Positions 1-6,782 are shown, counted from the first letter of the stretch. The stretch is 8,657 nucleotides of DNA from Burkholderiaceae bacterium (GCA_023253905.1 JALREG010000253.1:1-8657); one strand, 5' to 3'. Notes: generated from the letters alone by a model not told the origin. A program made the numbers and translations.

Positions 1-986
1 CGAAGATCGTTGTGAAGCGCCATGATCTTGAGCATTTCCAGCGTGACCCCGCCGTGCCCGTTGACGATCGGTTTGGGAAGGCCCGTGGTGCCCGATGAGT
101 AGACGATCCAGAGCGGATGCTCGAACGGGACCGGGTCAATCAGAAGCGGAGCTGGGTCGGCGATGGCGGCTGCCCAGGTGAGCGCCATCAGACCTGGCCG
201 GGCGTTGTTGCGCGGCAGCCCGGAAGCGTCGCGAAGATCGCTGCCGGCCTCACGCGTGTCCGCTGGTCCGGGAACCGCGACAAAGAGCGTGAGGCTTGCA
301 AGCGTGTCGATCAGCTGTGCGGTGACCTCGCATCGGTCGTGGATGCGCCCGCCGTAGCGGTATGTGCTCGCTGCAATCAGCGCTTTGGGGGTGATCTGCC
401 GGAAGCGGTCGAGGATGCTTGCTGCGCCCATGTCGGGTGAGCACTGCGACCAGATGGCGCCGACCGCGGCGCAGGCGAGAAAAGCAATCACGGACTCGGC
501 CGCGTTGGGCAGAAGCGCCGCCACCCGATCGCCACGTGTGATGCCGTGGGCGCGCAGGGTGGCTGCGAGCGACGCGACTCGCGCTGCGAGCTCGGTCCAG
601 GAAAGCTCAACCTGGTCGCCTGCCTCATTACAGGCAATGATTGCCGGCAATTCAGATGGCGCATGGCGCAGCGCCTGGGAGGCGAAGTTGAGGGTTGCGC
701 CGGGGAACCAGACCGCGCCCGGCATCGTGGCCTTGGCGAGCGCTGGGCCATCGCCGCGCGTACCCGCGACATCGAAGTGGCGCCAGATCGAATCCCAGAA
801 AGGTCCCAGGTGGGAGATTGACCAGTGCCAGAGCGCAGTGCTGTCGGGGAGGGAGAGCCCGAGCGTACGTTCGATGTCGTGCCGATAGGCGGTGATACGG
901 GCTTGGCCCGCGCGCTCGGCGCTGGGGTGCCATAGGGGAGTGGGTGGGATGGCGCGGCCGGATCCGCGGGAGTCGGTCGGGTTCAT
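1..986 (-). CDS. Acetoacetyl-CoA synthetase (acetoacetate-CoA ligase), partial, C-terminal half beyond the window
   Basis: This is an ANL-superfamily adenylate-forming ligase that activates acetoacetate with ATP and CoA in the cytoplasm, feeding ketone bodies or polyhydroxybutyrate breakdown products into acetyl-CoA metabolism. I translated the minus strand from the ATG at 986-984 and found no stop through base 1, giving 328 codons of a family usually near 650 residues. The N-terminus has the family-like PLWHPSAER at about residues 17-25, then an acetyl-CoA-synthetase-type N-terminal segment. WSQCSPDMG, DRFRQI and YRYGG follow, and the adenylate-binding P-loop YSSGTTGLPKP begins at residue 296. 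The surrounding residues (LWIVYSSGTTGLPKPIVNGHGG) favour the acetoacetate subfamily over acetate or general acyl ligases. The start lies 9 bases after the CYTH-CHAD stop without a recognisable Shine-Dalgarno, so translational coupling is likely. The N-terminal alignment still supports this start. The thiolation half cannot be seen. Confidence 0.9.
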   Translation of the reverse strand, partial: MNPTDSRGSGRAIPPTPLWHPSAERAGQARITAYRHDIERTLGLSLPDSTALWHWSISHLGPFWDSIWRHFDVAGTRGDGPALAKATMPGAVWFPGATLNFASQALRHAPSELPAIIACNEAGDQVELSWTELAARVASLAATLRAHGITRGDRVAALLPNAAESVIAFLACAAVGAIWSQCSPDMGAASILDRFRQITPKALIAASTYRYGGRIHDRCEVTAQLIDTLASLTLFVAVPGPADTREAGSDLRDASGLPRNNARPGLMALTWAAAIADPAPLLIDPVPFEHPLWIVYSSGTTGLPKPIVNGHGGVTLEMLKIMALHNDL

Positions 987-995
987 GAACGATGA

Positions 996-2642
996 TCAGG
1001 TGGGTTTGACGGGTTCGTGCAAAGGGCGCTCCGGCGGCGCGTCCGCCAATGTCGCTGGCGTGGCTATTGGAGTCAGCGCAGCGGGGCTATCGGCCGCCTC
1101 GGCTGAGGGCGCGATGACAGGCGGTAGCGCAAGGTAGCGACGCTTCCAAGGCGCTTTCGATTGGCGAAGTGCGGCGAGCGCGGTCTCGCAACGCGACGAC
1201 TGCGCCTTGGCCTCGGCGGTGAGCCAGCCAACGGCGAACCATGCGCGAGGATCAGCGTCGATCTGGGCCCGGTAGCTCGCGAGTGCCTCGATAAGGTCGT
1301 TGTAACGCCCGAGGGCCTCCTGTGCTTCGGACAGGGTCTGAAGGAAGCGCCGGTACCGTTTGTTTGAGCACAGGGCTCGGCAGAACTCGATGCCGTAGCG
1401 AAGCCGCTTCATGCGCCTGCGCAGCCGGTGCCGCAGGTCGTCATCGAGCGTTGAAAACAGTCGTGCATCACGCCGCACCTGATGATGCCACCGGGACAGT
1501 CGGGCGATCAGCTGCGGGCCGGCCGGCGCGACGACCGGCGGTACCGACCGTGCCATGACCAGTTCGCCTGCGAGCAGGTCGACCACGAAAAATTGGTGGT
1601 CGCGGTGACGGACCACGTTCCTGGCATCGGCGGCGTTGGCAAGTGTGGCCAGATCGGTCGTGGGGGCTCCTGCCTGGGCGAGGGCGGGCGCCACGGACTC
1701 GAGCAGCACATCACGTTCGCGGCTGAGCCCGAGCGCTTGGGCGAGCGCTCTCGCCGGGGCATCCAGGTTGCGCAGAGGGGCGGCGTCGAAAAGCCGGATG
1801 GCGGTTCGCAGCCGGCGGAGGGCCACCCGAGCCTGGTGGACGTATTCGGGGTCTTCGCTTTCGCCCGAGGCGATGCTCGCAAGGTTCGCGAGCAATTGTC
1901 GCCTGCACTCATGCGTAACCAGCCGGGCGGCTGCGAGGGCATCATTCTGGGGGTCGATGCCGACCGACCGAGCTTTTGCTGCGCCGGACTGCCCGCGGCC
2001 CGCGGAGAGCCGATGCCCGCGTTCTGCCTTGGTGGCGGGATCGACCCAGCATGGGTGAGCACGAATGACCTGACGCGCAACGTCGGTGACGGCGAGCGGT
2101 GAGCCCTTGACGAGTTCGACCTCAATTTCGCAGACCGGGAGCGGTTGACGGCCCGGTGCGGCGATGAGGCCTGCATCGAAGCACACTTCGACCTCGCCAC
2201 GCCGGCTCCGAAACCGTACCATGGTGCGGCGGACATCGGTTTCGAAATGATTGATCAGACCTTCGGGGCCTGCGCGCTCGAGCGCGCGCATGAGGAGTGG
2301 CGCAGCCTCCGTGCCCTGGTGGCGGGCAGGGTCAAGCGACGGTGGCGTGTCGGGCTGCCCGCGCTGAACAACGACTTCGTGCTCAAACCGCGTGATCGCG
2401 CCAGGCAGGGCTGCCTTGAGTGTCTGCACCCAGCGCCCCCGCTCATAACGCAGGCGAAGCGCCATGCCCGAGGCAGCGAGGCTACGCCCGGCGGTATCGA
2501 AGTAGCGCGCGCGAAGCCGTTCGCGACGCCCGCCGCGCGCTACAACCCAATCGTGGACTGCACTTGCCCCGGATTCGTCGAGCTGCAGCTTGAGCTCAAC
2601 CTCTGTCACTTCGCTGTCACTCATCCTTAACAAACCGGTCAT
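996..2642 (-). CDS. CYTH-CHAD domain protein (triphosphatase/polyphosphate-associated type)
   Basis: This is a 548-residue two-domain protein. The N-terminal CYTH domain (about 11-210) opens with the ExExK signature E14-V-E16-L-K18, which binds metal and triphosphate. YFDT at 47-50 and a second acidic/basic strand, EIEVELVKG at 172-180, follow. The CHAD helical domain (about 232-500) has the usual VHQARVALRRLR block at 268-279, LGLSRERDV near 304-312, and HRLRRRMKRLRY at 405-416. The tail after about 508 is Ala/Pro-rich and probably disordered. Family knowledge: CYTH proteins such as E. coli YgiF hydrolyse inorganic triphosphate, and CHAD proteins bind polyphosphate granules (phosins). The ATG at 2642 is preferred over the in-frame ATG at 2624 because a GGAGGAG sits 4 bases upstream, while 2624 has no usable spacing. 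It is tandem with the acetoacetyl-CoA synthetase, so storage polymer (polyphosphate/PHB) use is a plausible shared theme. Substrate is not proven. Confidence 0.9.
   Translation of the reverse strand: MTGLLRMSDSEVTEVELKLQLDESGASAVHDWVVARGGRRERLRARYFDTAGRSLAASGMALRLRYERGRWVQTLKAALPGAITRFEHEVVVQRGQPDTPPSLDPARHQGTEAAPLLMRALERAGPEGLINHFETDVRRTMVRFRSRRGEVEVCFDAGLIAAPGRQPLPVCEIEVELVKGSPLAVTDVARQVIRAHPCWVDPATKAERGHRLSAGRGQSGAAKARSVGIDPQNDALAAARLVTHECRRQLLANLASIASGESEDPEYVHQARVALRRLRTAIRLFDAAPLRNLDAPARALAQALGLSRERDVLLESVAPALAQAGAPTTDLATLANAADARNVVRHRDHQFFVVDLLAGELVMARSVPPVVAPAGPQLIARLSRWHHQVRRDARLFSTLDDDLRHRLRRRMKRLRYGIEFCRALCSNKRYRRFLQTLSEAQEALGRYNDLIEALASYRAQIDADPRAWFAVGWLTAEAKAQSSRCETALAALRQSKAPWKRRYLALPPVIAPSAEAADSPAALTPIATPATLADAPPERPLHEPVKPT
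2603..2620 (+). promoter_or_regulatory. PHO box (PhoB binding site) upstream of the PlcP-like gene
   Basis: The bases read CTGTCAC-TTCG-CTGTCAC: two perfect 7-base direct repeats separated by 4 bases, an 11-base period. This is the classic architecture of the PhoB box (consensus CTGTCAT, 4 AT-rich bases, CTGTCAY). A weaker third unit, CCTTAAC, lies one period downstream at 2625-2631. The site is on the plus strand, 46 bases before the preferred metallophosphoesterase start, but inside the first codons of the divergent CYTH-CHAD gene. The 11-base period is not a multiple of three, so it is not a peptide repeat. No convincing -10 hexamer stands at the ideal 10-11 base distance; TAACAA at 2628-2633 is a weak option. 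PhoB control is inferred, but it matches the known phosphate-starvation induction of PlcP. Confidence 0.7.
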
Positions 2643-2646
2643 GTGG

Positions 2647-2653
2647 CTCCTCC
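2647..2653 (-). promoter_or_regulatory. Strong Shine-Dalgarno of the CYTH-CHAD gene
   Basis: Read on the minus strand this is GGAGGAG, 4 bases before the ATG at 2642. It decides that start over the internal ATG at 2624. It lies entirely inside the 24-base gap to the divergent metallophosphoesterase gene. Confidence 0.8.
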
Positions 2654-2666
2654 ACCATTAAGGCCC

Positions 2667-3515
2667 ATGGATATGAGCCCTGGTCTTGTCCCGATCCCCG
2701 ATCCAGAGGTCACCACCTCGGTCAGGACTGTCTGGATCTCCGACCTTCACCTTGGTACGCCTGGCTGTCAGGCGGGTCCGCTTCTTGATTTTTTACGGCA
2801 GTACGAGTGTCGCACACTGTATCTGGTTGGGGACATCATTGATGGCTGGCAGTTGCGTCGATCATGGTACTGGCCGCAGGCGCATAACGACGTTGTCCAA
2901 AAAATTCTGCGCAAGGCCCGCAAAGGCACCCGCGTGGTGTTCGTACCGGGTAATCACGACGAATTCGCTCGCCGCTATGTCGAACATAACTTCGGTGGCG
3001 TCGATGTTCACGAAGACTGCGTGCACACCACGGTTGACGGACGTCGTCTATGGGTCACGCACGGCGATCTGTTCGATGGCGTGATCCAGTGCGCGCGCTG
3101 GCTGGCGGTCGCGGGCGACATCGCCTACGAAACCACGCTGCGTTTCAACCGGCACCTCAATCGATTTAGGGCCCGACTTGGAATGCCCTACTGGAGCCTG
3201 TCACGTTATCTCAAGCTCAAAGTGAAAAGGGCGGTGAGCTATGTGTGCGCGTTCGAGGAAGCGGTGGCTCGCGAGGTACGCCGCCGCGGCCTTGACGGCG
3301 TGGTCTGCGGCCACATTCACCAGGCCGAGATTCGAGATATCGGCGGCGTGCTCTACTGCAATGACGGTGACTGGGTGGAGAGCCTGACAGCGCTGGTCGA
3401 GCACCATGACGGCCGGTTGGAAATTGTTGACTGGTCCGACTGGCTTGGCGCGCAGCCCGTGACAACCAACCGGCCGCTCCTCGACGAAGCGCCGGTGCTC
3501 AGTTCGGCCGACTAG
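2667..3515 (+). CDS. plcP: PlcP-type metallophosphoesterase (phospholipase C-like, LpxH-related)
   Basis: This is a calcineurin-like metallophosphoesterase of COG2908. Metal-site motifs, numbered from 2667, are DLHLG (D26, H28), GDIIDGW (D56), GNHDE (N96, H97), THGD (H132) and GHIH (H216, H218), so the di-metal site is complete. Databases often call such proteins UDP-2,3-diacylglucosamine diphosphatase, but true LpxH carries GNRDF where this has GNHDE. The GCQA segment and the RRSWYWPQAHNDVVQKILRK run (64-83) match Sinorhizobium PlcP as I recall it. PlcP cleaves phosphatidylcholine or phosphatidylethanolamine to diacylglycerol during phosphate limitation. Start: ATG 2667 is given; ATG 2673 is equally plausible, since AAGG at 2660-2663 is 9 bases before it but only 3 before 2667. 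A GTG at 2643 would extend the frame but lacks a ribosome site. A PHO box lies upstream. The stop is shared with the convergent decarboxylase gene. Confidence 0.85.
   Translation: MDMSPGLVPIPDPEVTTSVRTVWISDLHLGTPGCQAGPLLDFLRQYECRTLYLVGDIIDGWQLRRSWYWPQAHNDVVQKILRKARKGTRVVFVPGNHDEFARRYVEHNFGGVDVHEDCVHTTVDGRRLWVTHGDLFDGVIQCARWLAVAGDIAYETTLRFNRHLNRFRARLGMPYWSLSRYLKLKVKRAVSYVCAFEEAVAREVRRRGLDGVVCGHIHQAEIRDIGGVLYCNDGDWVESLTALVEHHDGRLEIVDWSDWLGAQPVTTNRPLLDEAPVLSSAD
3512..3515. other. Shared palindromic stop CTAG of two convergent genes
   Basis: The palindrome CTAG supplies TAG at 3513-3515 to the metallophosphoesterase on the plus strand and TAG at 3514-3512 to the phosphatidylserine decarboxylase on the minus strand. 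The genes therefore overlap tail to tail by 4 bases, with no room for an intergenic terminator. Confidence 0.9.
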
Positions 3516-4366
3516 CGCCCAGGCGCCTTCAGCAACACCTCACCCATCCGGATCTGGGTGCCGCTGCCGTGCGGCGCGGCAAGCTGCCAGCCCGGTGGGG
3601 CGAGGACGATGATGGTCGACCCGTGCTCGAACCAGCCAAGTTCCTCACCCCGGTGGGCCTGGTGGTTACAGATGATCGGGTTGGTACCCCGGTAGCGCAG
3701 GTGGAGCAGCACATCCGCAAAGCGGAGCCGGATGCTTGCAACCAGAATCGCGGCGACGGCTACCAGCGCGACCGGCTCGCCGGTATCTGTAAGCCGGCAA
3801 TGAAGAACCGCCCGCTCATTTCTGCAGAACAATCGCGACACCCGCGCGAGCGCAGGGGGGTTTACGTTCCAGCAGTCACCGCTCACATAATCGACCTGGC
3901 TGATCTGGCAGTCGGCCGGACTGTGAAAGCGGTGATACATCTGCGCGGTCAGCCTGAGCGTCACGTAGGTCGCGCCGCGGTACTGTTCGGCGCTCGCGGC
4001 GCTTCCCAGCAGTTCATCGAGGCGGTAGGGCATGCCCTTCGCCTGCAGCATCGCCATGTCGTTCACCACGCCATGCGCGCCGACGATTGCATCACACGGA
4101 CTTGAGAGCGTGCCCGCTTCCTGGCTGATGGATCGCGCACCCGGCTGAAGCTCGCGGGTAAAGCAGGCATGAAGACTGTCGAAGTCACTGCGCAGCGCGT
4201 CAGACAGATCGAGGTCGGAGAAACGCTTCCAGACCGCGATCAGGACTGACGCCAGCCACCGGCTGCGAACACGGCTCAGTCGGCCGAAGGCGATCGTGCA
4301 GAGCGCCCTGGGCAGTCGGTTGGTGAGCGCAAAGTTGATCGACGGGTAAGAGAGCGGGTTTCGCAT
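3512..4366 (-). CDS. psd: Phosphatidylserine decarboxylase proenzyme
   Basis: This 284-residue pyruvoyl enzyme decarboxylates phosphatidylserine to phosphatidylethanolamine at the inner membrane. The catalytic elements are in order: SPCDA with D92 of the processing triad, the qAKGmpY..DELLG block at about 108-121, MYHRFHSP with H145 and H148, NPPALARVSRLFCRNERA at about 169-186, and the self-cleavage site HGST with G249-S250. Cleavage there would give a long beta chain and a short alpha chain of about 35 residues with an N-terminal pyruvoyl. Two positions differ from the commonest form: SPCDA instead of SPCDG, and HGST instead of LGST or FGST. Neither removes a catalytic residue. A GAAGG at 4374-4378 (minus strand) sits 7 bases before the ATG. 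The gene is divergent from the aminotransferase, with 84 bases between starts. Its product is a likely substrate for the adjacent PlcP-like enzyme. Confidence 0.92.
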   Translation of the reverse strand: MRNPLSYPSINFALTNRLPRALCTIAFGRLSRVRSRWLASVLIAVWKRFSDLDLSDALRSDFDSLHACFTRELQPGARSISQEAGTLSSPCDAIVGAHGVVNDMAMLQAKGMPYRLDELLGSAASAEQYRGATYVTLRLTAQMYHRFHSPADCQISQVDYVSGDCWNVNPPALARVSRLFCRNERAVLHCRLTDTGEPVALVAVAAILVASIRLRFADVLLHLRYRGTNPIICNHQAHRGEELGWFEHGSTIIVLAPPGWQLAAPHGSGTQIRMGEVLLKAPGR

Positions 4367-4417
4367 CGTGGGGCCTTCATCGGATTGTCAAGCGCGCGCG
4401 CTACAACGGTGGAGTCC

Positions 4418-4431
4418 GCTCTGAACAGAGC
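4418..4431. repeat. Short inverted repeat in the psd/aminotransferase divergent gap
   Basis: The sequence is GCTCTG-AA-CAGAGC: perfect 6-base arms around 2 bases. It ends 19 bases before the aminotransferase ATG at 4451 and lies in the 84-base gap shared with the divergent psd gene. It could be a small operator or chance; no known regulator motif is recognised. Just upstream, 4391-4402 is a 12-base alternating GC palindrome of no clear meaning. Confidence 0.3.
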
Positions 4432-4437
4432 CAAGCC

Positions 4438-4441
4438 GAGG
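4438..4441 (+). promoter_or_regulatory. Shine-Dalgarno that sets the aminotransferase start
   Basis: GAGG lies 9 bases before the ATG at 4451. The alternative in-frame TTG at 4385 and GTG at 4409 have no comparable site, so 4451 is preferred. Confidence 0.5.
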
Positions 4442-4450
4442 CCTGATCCC

Positions 4451-6115
4451 ATGCAAGAGACATTCGTACTTTCTGCGCTCGCCGCAGGTGTTGCGGCCGC
4501 GGCCGCGCCGGCTGCGTGGCGCAGACTTCAGCTGTCGCGCGCCAAACATCGATCGCTGGCGGGCCATGCGCGCATTGCGCGGCGGATTGCAAAGCTGCTC
4601 CCGGGCTACCGCTACGACGACGCCGAGTTTTTTGCCTGTGACGGTGCGGGGCCGGAGGTGGCCGCCAGACGGGAGGCCGCCTTCAAGAGCCTCGCGGCGG
4701 AGTTCAGTGCGCGCTATGCCGATGGTATTGCCATGACGCGGGCCGCGCGCGAACTGATCTCCGACCTCCAGTTCATCTCTCGTTACCGCGTTCCCTTCCA
4801 GTTCTCCGAGCGGGTGGCCGCAACCCTGCGAACCAGCAGTTTCGTGGATCGCAGCGAGGGGATTCATCTGATTGATCTCGATGGCAACCCGTTGATTGAC
4901 CTCACGGGCTCGTATGGAGTCAATTTGCTGGGTAACGACTTCTACAAGGCGACGATCGAGGCGGGCGTGGCGAGTGTGCGGGGCCTTGGCTGCGTACTGG
5001 GGTCCTATCATCCCTGCGTGCTTGAGAACGCGGCACGGCTGCGCGAGATCTCTGGCCTGGACGAGGTGTCGTTTCACATGAGTGGCACCGAGGCAGTGAT
5101 GCAGGCCGTGAGGCTTGCCCGCTATCACACCGGTCGCTCGCATCTGGTTCGCTTTTGCGGCGCCTACCACGGCTGGTGGGAGGATGTTCAACCCGGACCC
5201 GGTAATCCGGTTCCGCCCCGGGACACCTATACGTTGCGTGACATGGATGCCCGCACCCTCGAGGTGCTCAGGTCGCGTCGCGATATTGCCTGTGTGCTGG
5301 TCAATCCGCTTCAGGCGCTTCATCCCAATTCGCCGGCCCCGGGTGATTCGTCGCTGGTCGACAGCGGCAGACGCGCGGGCTTTGATCGCGCCGCCTACAC
5401 CCGCTGGCTCGAGCAGCTGCGGGAAGTGTGCAGCGAGCGCGGCATTGTCCTGATCTTTGATGAGGTGTTTCTGGGCTTCCGTCTGGCACCGGGCGGCGCG
5501 CAGGAGTATTTCGGCGTTCGTGCCGACATGGTCACCTACGGAAAAACGCTGGGCGGTGGCTTGCCGGTTGGCGTCGTGTGCGGGCGAGCTGCACTGATGA
5601 AGCGATTCCGGGATGACCGGCCTGCCGACATCTGCTTTGCACGTGGCACCTTCAACGCCCACCCCTATGTCATGGGCAGTATGAAGGCGTTTCTCGATGC
5701 GCTCCAGACGCAGCCGATCCGTGCGCTCTATGCCAACCTCGATGACCTCTGGAACGGCCGGGCTGCGCATCTCAATCGAAGGCTCGACGAACAGGCGCTG
5801 CCGGTTCGAGTCGCCAATCTGTCGACCGTCTGGACCATCACCTACACCACGCCCTCGCGCTACAACTGGATGCTGCAGTTTTACCTGCGCTCCGAAGGGC
5901 TGGCTCTCAGCTGGGTGGGAAGCGGTCGTCTGATTTTCAGTCTCGACTTCACCGAAGCCGACTTCGATGAAGTGTGCGAGCGATTTGTAGCGGCCTGCAA
6001 GCGGATGCAGGCGGATGGTTGGTGGCAAGGCCCTGAAACCACCAACCGTGCGATCCGCAAGTCGATTCTCTCGGAAGTGTTGCGGCGCGGGGTGATGCGG
6101 CGCAAGAAAGCGTAA
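4451..6115 (+). CDS. Class III PLP-dependent aminotransferase, glutamate-1-semialdehyde aminotransferase-like, with N-terminal hydrophobic segment
   Basis: This 554-residue protein has fold-type I aminotransferase features of the glutamate-1-semialdehyde aminomutase branch. They are a cofactor-phosphate motif SGTEA at 211-215, AYHGWW near 240, FDEVFLGFR with the pyridine-binding D337, and the Schiff-base lysine K365 in YGKTLGGGLPVG. It is longer than a normal family member (about 430 residues) because roughly 100 residues precede the catalytic domain. Residues about 5-24 (FVLSALAAGVAAAAAPAAW, then RR) look like a membrane anchor or uncleaved signal, followed by an Arg/Lys-rich stretch. A true heme-pathway HemL is therefore unlikely. 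Substrate is unknown; the setting (psd, PlcP-like enzyme, glycosyltransferase) suggests an amino compound linked to membrane lipids, which is inference only. It is convergent with the next gene across a hairpin. Confidence 0.85.
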   Translation: MQETFVLSALAAGVAAAAAPAAWRRLQLSRAKHRSLAGHARIARRIAKLLPGYRYDDAEFFACDGAGPEVAARREAAFKSLAAEFSARYADGIAMTRAARELISDLQFISRYRVPFQFSERVAATLRTSSFVDRSEGIHLIDLDGNPLIDLTGSYGVNLLGNDFYKATIEAGVASVRGLGCVLGSYHPCVLENAARLREISGLDEVSFHMSGTEAVMQAVRLARYHTGRSHLVRFCGAYHGWWEDVQPGPGNPVPPRDTYTLRDMDARTLEVLRSRRDIACVLVNPLQALHPNSPAPGDSSLVDSGRRAGFDRAAYTRWLEQLREVCSERGIVLIFDEVFLGFRLAPGGAQEYFGVRADMVTYGKTLGGGLPVGVVCGRAALMKRFRDDRPADICFARGTFNAHPYVMGSMKAFLDALQTQPIRALYANLDDLWNGRAAHLNRRLDEQALPVRVANLSTVWTITYTTPSRYNWMLQFYLRSEGLALSWVGSGRLIFSLDFTEADFDEVCERFVAACKRMQADGWWQGPETTNRAIRKSILSEVLRRGVMRRKKA

Positions 6116-6130
6116 AGGCATGCGCAAGCG

Positions 6131-6157
6131 GGCGCGCCACCGAGCAGGTGGCGCACC
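6131..6157. terminator. Hairpin between convergent genes, probable bidirectional terminator
   Basis: Arms 6131-6141 and 6147-6157 pair as an 11-base GC-rich stem with one mismatch, around the 5-base loop GAGCA. It sits 15 bases after the aminotransferase stop and 6 bases beyond the stop of the opposite membrane-protein gene. There is no long T tract on either strand, so it is not a textbook intrinsic terminator, but position and strength favour a transcription-ending or RNA-stabilising role for both genes. Confidence 0.6.
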
Positions 6158-6163
6158 TCTGAG

Positions 6164-6772
6164 TTAGCGCTGCGTTACATCGTGCATTGGGTCGTAACGC
6201 TCGCCGCGCAGAAGCGCGAGCGGCGCACGATGATAGAGCGCGATATCATGAAACGGGTCGGTGAGAATCTTTGTACCCCAGGCTAATCCGACCAACAGCG
6301 ACTGCTGGAAACTGAGCTGTATTACCCGGAAAACCAGACCGGAGGCGCCAAGCGACAGCCAGGCGATACCGATGTCGTGAATCGTCTCCGCCAAGCTTGC
6401 CGCAGGCTCGATCAGTCCGCCCAACGAAGGGTTGATGATCAGTGCAAACGGGCACGCCACCCAGATCGACATCAGCACAATCTTGCGGCGAATGTTGTAG
6501 CCGACCTTGACGGCCTCCTTGTATTCGTCGGTCACCTGGTTGACTTCGTCAAATCCGCGCGGCTCAAAGAAAAAGTGACCTGCCTGCCGGCTGGTCATCG
6601 ACAGGCACCAGGCGATGATTGCGGACCACGCCGGCTCAAACGGCAGCAACAGATAAGCGACGACAAAGCAACAGGCGCTGAAGAGATGCAGCGACTGGTT
6701 GATGCGGCAGTGGTGATAGAAGCGGTGATCATCCCAGCGCTGTCGGTTGAGTTCATCAAAGAAGGCGTTCAT
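6164..6772 (-). CDS. Polytopic membrane protein, possibly Mpo1/DUF962-like
   Basis: This is a 202-residue protein with about four to five hydrophobic segments (roughly residues 28-43, 48-60, 98-118, 134-151 and 156-168). A conserved-looking histidine pattern is present: YHHCRINQSLH (H20, H21, N25, H29) just before the first segment, GHFFFEPRG (H66, E70) after the second, and TDPFHDIALYH (H175, H181) near the C-terminus. The paired H..N...H and GHxxxE motifs recall the Mpo1/YGL010w (DUF962) family, whose yeast member is an iron-dependent dioxygenase that shortens 2-hydroxy fatty acids by alpha-oxidation. The resemblance is from memory of motifs and is moderate. The start at 6772 is chosen because AGGAG lies 5 bases upstream; an ATG at 6847 would add 25 hydrophilic residues and lacks a good site. 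It is divergent from the glycosyltransferase. A role in lipid modification is inferred. Confidence 0.75.
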   Translation of the reverse strand: MNAFFDELNRQRWDDHRFYHHCRINQSLHLFSACCFVVAYLLLPFEPAWSAIIAWCLSMTSRQAGHFFFEPRGFDEVNQVTDEYKEAVKVGYNIRRKIVLMSIWVACPFALIINPSLGGLIEPAASLAETIHDIGIAWLSLGASGLVFRVIQLSFQQSLLVGLAWGTKILTDPFHDIALYHRAPLALLRGERYDPMHDVTQR

Positions 6773-6777
6773 CGGGT

Positions 6778-6782
6778 CTCCT
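6778..6782 (-). promoter_or_regulatory. Shine-Dalgarno that sets the membrane-protein start
   Basis: The minus strand reads AGGAG, 5 bases before the ATG at 6772-6770. It places the start there rather than at the upstream in-frame ATG at 6847, and so leaves 168 bases for regulation between the two divergent genes. Confidence 0.7.

Noticed and set aside
364..888. Plus-strand frame of 174 codons within the first kilobase
   Set aside because: The minus strand reads continuously as acetoacetyl-CoA synthetase with family motifs on both sides of this stretch.
1482..2102. Open frames on the plus strand inside the CYTH-CHAD gene
   Set aside because: They are out-of-frame shadows; the minus strand encodes intact CYTH and CHAD motifs here.
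2643..2666. GTG start extending the metallophosphoesterase to base 2643
   Set aside because: There is no ribosome site before it on the plus strand, and the extra residues (mostly proline and leucine) are not typical of the family.
3197..3214. CTGTCAC inside the PlcP-like coding region
   Set aside because: Its partner unit is poor and no plus-strand gene starts nearby.
4391..4402. 12-base alternating GC palindrome in the psd/aminotransferase gap
   Set aside because: It is a simple low-complexity GC run in GC-rich DNA, with no support as a regulatory site.
4388..6127. Very long open frame (579 codons) antisense to the aminotransferase gene
   Set aside because: It mirrors the aminotransferase across its whole length, its translation has no recognisable family motif, and long antisense frames are usual in GC-rich coding DNA. 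The plus strand carries a complete PLP enzyme.
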